Shown here: piece by piece, positions 1-9,793 of the stretch
Layout of the letters: each line of letters opens with the position of its first letter
How positions within the stretch are numbered: position 1 is the first letter of the stretch
NCBI GenBank assembly: GCA_030248295.1
Contig: JASANH010001507.1
Coordinates: forward strand, 247,380 to 311,379
Length of the DNA stretch: 64,000 nucleotides
DNA from: Mesodorylaimus sp. YZB2_4
Taxonomy: Eukaryota; Nematoda; Enoplea; Dorylaimida; Dorylaimidae
Direction: 5' to 3'
Notes under the pieces: model-generated
Told to the model about the DNA's origin: nothing
Seen by the model: only the letters and a program-made list of their open reading frames with translations
Database searches by the model: none
Program-made: the position numbers and the translations under genes

Positions 1-2195
1 CGATCGTTCTCGTAAGCTCAACAAATACTGATCGCGCCACTGTTCCCAGAAACGTTCCAAATGCCTCTGACCCTTCTCCCATGAGTCAAGCAACTTATCA
101 GAAGACGACAACCCTTGCACATAATTTGGGTCCTGCGCCTCCGCCAGATCAACTACAGGCATTCCAGTACCCACATTGAGCGACAAGAAATGAGCAGGAG
201 TCAGAACCTGACCAGAAGCGAAGTCGGAGCCGACAAACGTTAGCGGACGCGAATTCACAACAGCCTCGATTTGCGAAACCAGAGTCTGAAGCTGAGTGAG
301 ACTAAAGCATAGTCGACCAAAGCTCTTTCGCATACACTGCTTGACGATCCGCACCAAACGCTCATAGAATCCCCCGCGCCAGGGGGCCCTCTCGACGATA
401 AAGTTCCACTTGATCGACTGGTCACTGATGTAAGTCAGAACCGCCTCATCGCGGATAATGCGTCTCCACACGAGGTCGAGAGCCGACTGCGCCAACTTAA
501 ACTGAGCGGCATTATCAGACCAAATCGCAGAAGGCTTACCCCTGCGGGCAACAAAACGCTGAAACGCGAGAAGAAATTCCTCAGCGGTCATGTCCACGAC
601 GACTTCCAAGTGCACTGCCCGCGTCGACAAGCACGTGAACAGACAAATCCATACCTTCCCCACATCCCTTACCATCAGCGGACCGAAATAATCGAGACCC
701 GTGTAGGTAAATGCTGGTGAGGCAACAACGCGGCACTGTGGATAGGCAGGCATATGAGGCACCTTATACGGTCCTCCATCAAACCGACAACAACGCAAAC
801 ATGACCGAATAAGCTTTAAAACCTGCGATCTCCCAGACGGTATCCAGAATACCTTCCTAATCGCAGCTAAGGTGTGCGCTACACCCACATGAAACAACGT
901 TTCGTGGAAATGCCGAATAACCAATGTCGTCAAAGGGTCGCTCTTTGGGAGAAGAGTCGGAATAATAGTGGCGTCAGAAAGACCAGAATTGGATAGACGA
1001 CCTCCACATCGTAAAATAACTTTCTCATCAACCCAAAGACCAAACTCAGAGATCAATCGATGAGACTTTTTATTCGCAAAGGCAGAGAAAACATCTGCAA
1101 AGTGCTTCCGCTGCCCAAACCGAATCCAGAGAGTCCTTGCGCCCTCGATATCCGACGCCATTAACGCAATCGAGTCAACCGGACGCCGTTGAACCCGTTG
1201 GATGAATCGCATCACATATGCGGTTACACGAAGAAGCTTAGTTAGTGAAGAGAAACGACCACTTTCAATACCACAGGGAGGCTCAACGTCTACCACGGCC
1301 GAAACCAATACGGCCTGCTCTTCAAGAGCAACCTGAGCACAAGTTGAGTCACAGGGAAAACGGAGAAAATCAGTGGGTGGCCATGACGACTTATCAGTCA
1401 ACCAACCAGGGCCATGCCACCACAGCTGAGACTCCCCCAAACCAGACGCCGAACACCCACGAGAGGCCAAGTCGGCTGGGTTCTCCCTCGTTGGAACATA
1501 TCGATAGTCAACCCCAGTCACAGACTTAATTTGAGCGATTCGATTTCGAACAAGCACAGTAAGCGGCTTGTTGGAACATAACCAGTGCAGCACGCACTGC
1601 GAGTCAGTCCAAATAAACCGTTCACCAATAAAAACCGGTAAGCTCGATTCAACAGATGATAAAGCTTTGCTTCCAATATGGACAGCCATGAGCTCCAATC
1701 GTGGCAATGTAAGACAACGCAAGGGAGCCAAACGGGCCTTAAAAAATACGAGACACCGTCAGTCAACACACTGATTTCACTCACTGCAGCAAATTTAACA
1801 CACTGATATGCATCGCAAAAACAATGCAACGTAACCTGCGAACCTTGTCGAAAACCCCCAAACCGAGGAAAGCTCAGTGGGGACCAGGATCGCATTCCAG
1901 ACACAATGCCTTTCCATGTGGAGACCGATTCCGGAGACAAAGCAGTGTCTCAATCTACGTTAAAGACCCACAACTGTTGCAAGAACACCTTCGCGGGAAC
2001 GAAGACTGGACAAAAGAACCCCAGCGGGTCAAAGAACGAAGCGAACGAAGCAACACCATACGCTTCGTGAGCAATTCGTTGTCAGTACCTGACGAATCCA
2101 CAACAGCGGCAATAGATAAACTATCAGCAGTCGAATCCCACAGGTATCCAAGCACAGATACAACAGAAGTAGAGACCCGATCGACTTCCGGCACC
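1..2195 (-). mobile_element. BEL/Pao retrotransposon pol fragment (RT end, RNase H, integrase), degraded
   Basis: Read on the minus strand, 1-1740 is one continuous open frame running off the left edge. It carries an RNase H segment (FIWTDSQCVLHW), the NPADLASRG and WWHGPGWL motifs typical of BEL/Pao, an integrase zinc-binding region (HFHE...H, CLRCC), the catalytic tri-acid contexts GLDYFGPL, SDNAAQF and ERAPWRGGFYE, and the conserved INSRPLT-like and LTPAHFL stretches. The end reads FWEQWRDQYLLSLRER. Between about 1741 and 2195 the frame is broken: pieces such as LHCFCDA and LTKRMVL lie in different frames. I infer a dead or mis-sequenced copy; no LTR is visible in the window. Confidence 0.9.
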
Positions 2196-2249
2196 TGAGC
2201 TAGAAATTTTGCCGAGTTCGAACCCTATTCGCGCACATTCATTGAAGCA

Positions 2250-2760
2250 CCTTCAGATGCGCTTCGCCTCCAAATTGAACGCAGACGCGGCTTCAGCAGC
2301 TGGCTAGTACGTTGCACAAGTCTATGCCTTTGGCTGACTCATTGCCTAATGGCACTGAGAATATGCAGTTGGACTTGCTCGTTGGGGGCGATTATTATTG
2401 GGATTTTGTTTCTCCTCAAAAGATTGAGGTCTCGCCCGGTCTGTATCTGGTCGCGTCTACTTGGGCTGGATTTTGACAGACAGGCAGGCGGGAGGTGATC
2501 GGACGTCTCCTTCGGTCACTGCACTGTTCGCTTCGCAGCTGGTGCTTAGCACAGAGTCTTCTCCATCGTGGTTGAAGATCCTACACTATCGGATGAGATG
2601 GCAGTTTCCAAACTCTGGGATTTGGAAACTTTGGGCATTTAAGACCGTGTGCAGGAGGTTGGAGATGAGGAGGCTCTAGGATAGTTCAATAGGACGATCA
2701 AATTTCGTGATGGTCGATATTTCGTTACTTGGCCTTGGAAGGCCTTGTTAACAACATATC
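2250..2760 (+). mobile_element. BEL/Pao fragment in opposite orientation (protease/RT N-terminus), degraded
   Basis: On the plus strand a decayed frame reads LLVGGDYYWDFVSP...SPGLYLVAST, which matches the region in front of reverse transcriptase in BEL/Pao polyproteins (GxDYYWD). It is followed by MAVSKLWDLETLGI, then stop codons in the same frame, then IKFRDGRYFVTWPWK, which is the start of the Pao RT region. Several in-frame stops show that it cannot code. It lies directly next to the minus-strand fragment, so the two are arranged head to head. Confidence 0.75.
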
Positions 2761-3806
2761 CTTCCACTGCGCCTACGAGACATTTTGGCAGAACGTAGCT
2801 ATTAACAGCAAGATAAATTAGATATTCGTTTTGTTTGTGGCGACTTCGTCTCGGTTTGGTCGACGTTATTTTCGGTACTTTGGTCAGTCAACACGTTCAG
2901 TCAGCCCACCCTTGGTCGTACTGTTTACCACCATCCCCACGTTTGGAATCGGTTCGGTTCAGTTGGCTAGTGGCGTTTCGTTCATTTTCGTTGGTCCCTT
3001 CAACGGCACCTCGGTGGTTCATAATTGGCGAGCTCCTGTTGGTCACTAGCGGATAATCGTAGGAAGGCAGTCGGTCGAGCAGTGGTCGTGCGATCATTTA
3101 CGGAGCAGCTGTGTGGTTGGCGTTTGGAGAAGGAGGATGTCGTGTATTTTTTGGCTAGGCCGCTAGGTTTCCAGGAACGACTGCCCTGCCCATAGTGCCC
3201 TTTTGGCTCTGTAAGCTTTCGGCCCAAGTACTTGCTCAGTTTTTCGTCAGTCGGAGGATCGGAGGCATACTGTAGCCACTGGCAGCTTAGTGCAGTTGGC
3301 CATCAAAGTTCTCATCTTGCGATCTTCGTTACAAACATACAGCACTAAAAAAGTGGCAAGTCGACTCAAAACCACAGCAATATAGAAACCATCAAATGAT
3401 TTAGCTACCCAACGTATCATAGCTACCCACAGCAAGATAAATTAGATATGCGCAGGAAAACTTCTTTGTCCTCTTCAATTCCTAAATTTCAAATATCTTG
3501 ATGCAAACGCATCAAACTACAGCAGATTAAAAAATGATTGAAGGTACATAAATCCTAGGCTGTTGCGTCATAATTGATTGAGATATATCTTGGAGGAGGC
3601 CAAAATAAGAGAGCCAGCCCCTTTTACTGTAGGTACAATAGATGTCCACAAGACAGACACACGACCCTCCGTCATAAGGAAACAGTTCGCTAAAGCTAGG
3701 AAATCAATGATCTCTGATTACTGCATGTAACTCTCCTATTCTTTTGTAATTTCAATAAATCACCTTGTTTTTAGTTTTCTCGAAAGGCGCGAATAAGGAG
3801 CATAGG
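2761..3806. other. No gene recognised
   Basis: No reading frame here resembles a known family. The stretch is probably the remainder of the decayed retrotransposon plus the 3' flank of the minus-strand methyltransferase gene. Confidence 0.4.
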
Positions 3807-6285
3807 CTACCGTTTCTCAGCAACCACAACCACATTCCTGGGCGATATCAAAGGATCAAATATGACATTTAGTGCGCACGAAAATCCCGATTCTTCTAAG
3901 TACAGGAATCGATCGATTAAAATCAGTGATTCGATAACACCAGATAGACAAGCCTGAAGCAATGCGTACGGCTCGATCCAACAGCAGTCGTCCTTGGAAT
4001 TGGCGTAGGCAAGAGATAGCTGATCAGTGAAATCGTGGTGATCTAAAAAGGAGCACATAAGCAAAAAAATACGAAATTTTGAAATTAGCACCTGATCCGT
4101 TGAAAGAAGCTCGATTTTGAAGAGCCTGCGAGAACGACTGGAAGTCCTTCACGTGACCTTCACGGAAAAAGTGTCGATGCAGTTTCTCCACTCTTACGCC
4201 TGGAAAGGGCTAAGCTTTCCTCTGCTAGTTCGAGACAGGACAGTAATCAGCGACACAATGCTGTCACATCACAGCAAAAGGCCCACCTGTCTTCTGGTCG
4301 ACCAGCTCGATAAGTGCTCGGAAAGCTAAGAAATTAGAGTGCCTCGTTCGTTCTTCTTCACTTCGCATACACCATCTTTCCAATCTGTCCTGGGAAGCTA
4401 AGCGCATGGAGTAAGAGCTGAGGCGGAAGTTAGGAGTTTTCTCGTTCCAAATACGTTTCAGGCGTTGGCTTAGCGGAAAATACGAGAATCCTGAAATGAT
4501 TTGCGCCTTGCAAGTTGGACTTGACAACAGCGACAGACAGTTGAATACTTGACATAGGGGATGGCTAGGAGTCTATTCCAGCTCACGTCAGCATAAATCA
4601 TTGTCAGTCACACAAACTGGCTGATCGGGGTTTTTGTGCAGCCCTGCACAGGCAAACATGGTCGGGGTATCGCAGTGTTGGTATCCCCTTTTCTCCCAGT
4701 CCGTGAGGACGGAGCTGGGTCAGTCTAAACGACGTTGTGACCCTCCAAGAATGACAGCTCTTTCAGCCCCAATGACGCAAGCATGGTAAAGGGACCAGCA
4801 GAATGTCGCCCACTGACCTTTTTTATCTAGAGGGCCTCTCCACGACCATCATACCGCATCCCCTTGTACTTACCGCTATCAGTGGGCACCATTTTGTGAT
4901 AGCAGCACCCGATTCCGATAAACGCCTTCAAGAAGACAGACGAGGCGAAAAGTTTGTACGAGATTGGCTGCAGATCCCCACAGCCGTGCAACGAGACCAA
5001 CAGGCAGCTGGGCACATGGCCAGTCACTCCTCGACTATAGAAATCACGTATCTCATTTTCCAAGAACAAGGCGTCATTGTCGGCCAGCCCCAGCTTGAAA
5101 TGCACGTATCGGATTCCTGGAAAGTAAATACAGGATTGGGAGAGACTATTTCGATTGCCATGATCAGAGTTCGATTTGCTTCTAACAGGTGCTATGGAGC
5201 ACCACAGCCCGAAAACATTCTGGTGCGTCCTAGTAGCGTTTTTCTTTGGTGCAAATCAATTTTGCTGATTCATTCAGATCGCCCAGAGGATTGATCATTT
5301 GAGGCCAAGGGGGCCTGCTGGTAGTTTTTTTGACCCCACCCACTAGGTCAGGCTCCCATTCGTCGAATAGAAGTAGCCTTCCCGGCAAGGCACTGCAAGA
5401 CAGACCGCACATGATGGATGATGGATTTGTGTATGTGTGTGTCTCTACATGGGTGGATCCGTACAGGTTTCCTCGGCCACTCGCTTGGCTTGGGTCTCTA
5501 AAAAAGGCTACTTCGGCGGATGATACTGGCCGACAATGAGTCACCTACGGAAGCTCAGAGAGGATATATGGCTTTTCCAAACCGACCACCATCATTGGTA
5601 ATCGAACCTGCGACGAATCCAACCCTGCATCGCCGAGCAACACCAATTAGAGAAGGCATGTGAAATGTCAACCTGACTGACCCCGAAGGGACGGGAAGAG
5701 AGAACTTCAGCAGTCTCGGACGTCTGCGAGTCGAACCCGACCCAACCAGTTCACAGTCATGACCTCATGACCTCTATGTCGTATAAACGAATCTCGAACC
5801 CACATGACTTGGGTATACTGCAGAGGGGGACATAAACGCCCACATGTGGAAACACGGTGCTTCTTACTTTGACTGATGTCATTATCAGCACTGATCGCTC
5901 GATACTGGGCCTTGTCGCAATGTCCCGCATCGCAATCTATCCCGATCACACGCAGGTTGAATGCCCCGGCCAAGACTTGAGCAAGGTATCCCTAAATCAA
6001 CATCCAACGACCCTGCTGTGCCCAGCATACTTCGATACTTACCATTCCACAACCGAGATCGACCACCACCTGACACTCGTGCTCATCACATATCTCCTTG
6101 ACTAACGGTGCCAAGCGCTCGATTTCGTGCACTTTCTTTGCAGTGAGACCTCGTTTCTGAGCCGATGACAAGCTGAACAATCCTGCTTTCCGTTGTCCCA
6201 GGGGGCAAAATCTGAATTTCTGATCCAGTGATAGAGTCAGTTGCTGCGACTCGTCCAAGAATGTTCTAAGGGATGAGGGACAGTC
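3807..6285 (-). CDS. METTL25B: METTL25B/RRNAD1-like methyltransferase, 5' end unresolved
   Basis: This is a minus-strand spliced gene for a class I SAM-dependent methyltransferase-like protein of the METTL25/METTL25B family. Exons supported by splice borders are 6285-6043 (ending VVVDLGCGM), 5991-5868 (starting GYLAQVLAG, then VIGIDC), 4199-4092, and 4042-3807 (ESLILIDRFLYL, FDPLISPRN, stop TAG). Between them, exons near 5110-4830 carry the family marks SLHGCGDL and GIGCCYH, and an exon ending at 4287 carries YFPLSQRL and ERW. AKKVHEIERL just before the SAM-binding loop is also typical. The borders of the two middle exons are not certain, and exons upstream of 6285 are expected but not found. 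The intron at about 5.5-5.7 kb holds a tRNA-derived repeat. The family is linked to RNA or protein methylation; substrate unknown here. Confidence 0.8.
5520..5665 (-). repeat. tRNA-derived SINE, family B, copy 1
   Basis: On the minus strand this contains a B-box-like GGTTCGATTACC preceded by GTGTTGCTCGG and followed by GTCGGTTTGG and GTAGGTGACTCA. The same order of blocks occurs at 13515-13710 (minus) and, in part, at 25940-26110 (plus). It lies in an intron of the METTL25B-like gene. Confidence 0.6.
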
Positions 6286-7225
6286 CTGCAAACCACACAG
6301 GTCATTCGATCACAGCCCTGCTGAACCCCACACCATCGGTAAGGGGTCGTACGCTAGTGGGTTACGAGCGCGCTAACAAGGGAGGGTTCGAATCCCGCCC
6401 GGGTAAAATGTTATTGTCGATTTGTGCTCCTTTGCCCTCGAGTGAGCTATACCTTACGCGACATCACATACCTGCTCTGCTGACTTCGACATGGCGATTG
6501 CCTTGAACTGATCGTGCGACAACGAACGTAGATAGGGCTTCCACTAAAAATTACCATCACGGCCAGTATACATAATGAACAGTACCACTGGGCCAGTAAA
6601 TGCTGAATAACACCAGCGGTGCGGGTTCTATTCCCACTCGAGGTTCATGCTTCCAATTCTATTACTGCACAATACACTCCTTCACCCGGGTCGTGGCCCA
6701 GCGGGTTGGAGTCTGCCTCTCACGCTAGGTGCACACTTAGAGGGGAGGGTTCGACTCCCGCCTGGGTCAAATGATTGTGCGCTGTATAAAGCTTGGCTAT
6801 GGATAAAGTATGGGGTGGCATGACAGTACACCCACCGACCCACGTCATACCTCTTCAGGCATGCGAGACCAAGGCCGACGAACTAAGCATTCAGTCATCT
6901 TGATATTGTGCACCCACTGACACCATTCGAGCAGGGCCACGCATCGTCCCAAATACTCGTCCGCATCCGCCATGTCTAAAAAGGGGCTCCTACACCATTG
7001 CCCGCCCGGACCCGACTCAAGCAGAGAACAGTTAAGTAGCTCAGGTCAATCCACATCAGCCCCCGAGCTACCGACCTAACCGTTTTATTCGTCTGATCAA
7101 ACCGAATCGCGTGTATTAAAATCTAGGAATAAATTTTCGTTAAGTATATTGCTAAATCAGTGTAAAATCCACTTAAAAATGGCAATACACGAGTCACAGC
7201 CCAATCTCCAACATCCTCAATAATC
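6286..7225. repeat. Gene-poor stretch with three tRNA-like elements
   Basis: Three plus-strand tRNA-like pieces are visible: about 6345-6412 (B box GGTTCGAATCCC), about 6605-6650 (GGTTCTATTCCC) and about 6682-6770 (B box GGTTCGACTCCC). The third has a possible acceptor stem: CCCGGGT near 6685 can pair with GCCTGGG near 6762. None folds into a convincing complete tRNA by eye, so I call them tRNA-derived repeats. The missing 5' exon(s) of the METTL25B-like gene probably also lie here. Confidence 0.5.
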
Positions 7226-9392
7226 TCACACCCTGGGCAATAAAAAGGCTGGATTGACCGTAGTGTGACGCGGATCGTAGACTGGCCGGAAGTTCCGGAA
7301 GCTGCGAGATGAATCGAAACCAAACGCATCGAACAATTGTCGGTTAACCATTGTGAATCTGAAAAAGTAGCAAATTATTGGCGGCATCAAAAATTTCCCA
7401 ACAGAATCGTACTTCTTGTCAGTCAAGCCCATAAGGAACTTCCAATACGCTGGCCTCAGTGCGTGCGGTTCGACCACGGCCTAAAAGAAGCGCTGTAACA
7501 CCCCGTCTCACATCCTTCACCCACGGGGAGGGCTGGTCTCGTCCGACCAGTCGTATGTGACGACCGAACTCACATCAGAAGACCCGCAACCAAAGAACCT
7601 TAAACACATCCGAGTACTCACCGCGAACAACACGAACCCAGTAGACAAAGAATACAATAAAATATCGAAATGTTTCCAGCGCGGAAGATAACCTTTGTTC
7701 GCAAATTTGAAATATACCACCTGAATGGAAAACTAATTAGTAGCGTCCAAACACACACCCAGTGGCTTAGGCATCTGACTCCCGCTCTGCGAGTGTTTGA
7801 CTCACAGCCGAGCCTCGAGTGCGATACCCACATTTTGATGGGAGTAAAATATGAAAATGCTTACTTCAATCAGCTTCCATATCAGGTACATAGCGATCGA
7901 GGTGCTCGGATAGATCAGCATGGCCAAACCAGCCACACTACCACCAACAGCATGAACCAGGGCTTCGTTATTGGTTAATAATCGTCGTAAAAGGCAAGTT
8001 GAACCCTGAAAGAAAAAGAATAACCAAGTGTGCGGTAACGAATACCTAATTCGACATACCGAAAACAGCATGGGCAATAGGCCGACAAACAGCGGCATTT
8101 TCAGGGCGGATGAACTGAAAAACACTGCACGAATCGTTGATGGATTCTTAATCAAGGCTGACATTGAAGTTGCTAATCGCAAGGCCACACTGACCACGTA
8201 GGCGAATGGAAAGTTGCGTAAGAAACCCTGAGGGAGAAAAGCAGTTAGGACATAGAAGAGATAACTGATCATTGCTTACCTCCAATGCCGTCGAGACACA
8301 ACTATGCGAGTGAGGACACGTTTCACTTTTCCCAAAATGCTTCCTAAACCAATTGAGCACCGATTGAAATGTTGAAGGAAACGATGATAAGGGGTAGCCA
8401 AAAAATTTAGTTTCGGCATCTGAATCCTTCGGAATGGCGAACACGAACCGCAATGCTCCAGCGACATCAGAGCTCAGCTGGCCCTTCCTAAAAGTGACAT
8501 AAGGCATTCGCAGCATTTAAAAAAGTCAAGGTCGCAGTGCTTACTTGAATAGGTACATGTAACCAGTCAAGGCCACAGAGAACAATAGAGTTTCCCCGTG
8601 ACGAAGTGGTCGGATAAGGCGTCGATTAACAGACATTCGATAGGCCACTTCCGATGCCTAAAGATAAAAGGAGTCAACACATATCACATGATTCACTGGG
8701 TTTTGGATGGTTAGAGGCCACCCAGATGCTAACAGTAAGTGGGGCATGAAATTCGCAGGGCCAAACTAACCCCTCTTACCAAATTGGTCAAGTACAAAGC
8801 AAGCAATCCACGCCGACTCTTGCGTTCGATCAAAATAGATATGAACGATGCGATGACACCATTTGTAAACCCTGCATTCGGAACGATCCAGAATCCGAAT
8901 CCGCGTCTGCAAAAACAGCCCACTGAGCGTACCCGGAAGTCAGAAGATCCGCTCTCACTTGGACCCCAGTCCAAGGGAAACCAATCCAAACCATGCAGGG
9001 CCAACTGCTCAAGTAAAGTCCCATCCTTTTTTACCTACCTGACCAAACACAAGACGTAGAGAAAGAAAAAAGCATTGGATGTAAGAAAAAGTGTCGACCG
9101 CAGAATGTCCAAGCAAAGACGCTTCCACTTGACCTTCTTCACGCTAGCCGATCTTAGCAACGTTGTTATCTACAAATAGAAAACATGAAAGACCACACCA
9201 AGCCCATTTATAAAAGCATCATACAACGTATAGTGAAGCGTAGATTCTTAAGGATTCTTTAAAACTGGCAATCAGGATCTGAGTGCTGGCCCCGATGCAC
9301 GACGGATTCCAAGTGTGGCCTGCCTCGTAACAACTGTAAGTCAATACTCGACATCCTAGTCGATCGCCGAAGAATTTGCTCAGAACAGTCAT
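7226..9392 (-). CDS. TMEM135: TMEM135-like multipass membrane protein
   Basis: Ten exons on the minus strand join to 451 residues (human protein about 458): 9392-9225, 9169-9039, 8906-8780, 8657-8545, 8487-8280, 8227-8060, 8005-7865, 7720-7622, 7480-7413, 7358-7226. Family hallmarks in order are SCYEAGHTWNPSC and ESLRIYA (N-terminus), LIERKSRRGLLALYL, GALRFVFAIP, AVGGSVAGLAMLIY, and LRPAYWKFL with NRQLFDAFG and DPRHTTV near the end. TMEM135 proteins sit in peroxisomal/mitochondrial membranes and affect organelle dynamics and lipid handling. The intron 7412-7359 is 54 nt, in frame and without stops, so a naive ORF reads through it. The start ATG faces the next gene across 401 bp. Confidence 0.93.
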
Positions 9393-9793
9393 GATCAGCG
9401 CACAACAAATCCGAGCCACCAATATTTGGATGCACCGATCAAATCAACCAAGGAGTAAAGTTAGGCACAGTCTCGTGTATTCCTCACTCGCTTACTTATG
9501 TTCTTTACGATAAAAACCGAAACAATTACTTAATGTACTCAATGTACTTGATGTCACAATACTAAACCGAGTAACAAAATTAAATATCAACATTAAATTA
9601 AAATTGTTTTAATCTTAATTTTGCCTGTATTTGGAGATATGCTGCATTAAAGGAGTGAGGAATACGCAAACAAAATTGGCGGCTTTTTATCGATCAGCGG
9701 AGCATGCGGTGGTGAGATCGAACAACGGTCAAGTCGATTCGTGATCCTTACGTTTGTAAGATATCTGTTTTGCATTCCAAATTGTATGTAGTA
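9393..9793. promoter_or_regulatory. Divergent intergenic region TMEM135 / TAFH-UBE2O
   Basis: 401 bp separate two divergent start codons. The middle (about 9500-9650) is AT-rich. A shared bidirectional promoter is inferred from layout only; no TATA box or initiator can be assigned with confidence. Confidence 0.35.

Noticed and set aside
4698..4712. GTCCGTGAGGAC stem-loop, also at 58315-58326, resembling stem II of hammerhead ribozymes
   Set aside because: The flanking catalytic core (CTGATG before and GAAAC after) is absent at both sites, so this is only a stable GNRA-capped hairpin, or a decayed remnant at best.
6682..6770. Possible functional tRNA gene
   Set aside because: B box and acceptor-like pairing exist, but the anticodon arm has extra bases and the D arm is poor; several similar decayed copies nearby favour a tRNA-derived repeat.
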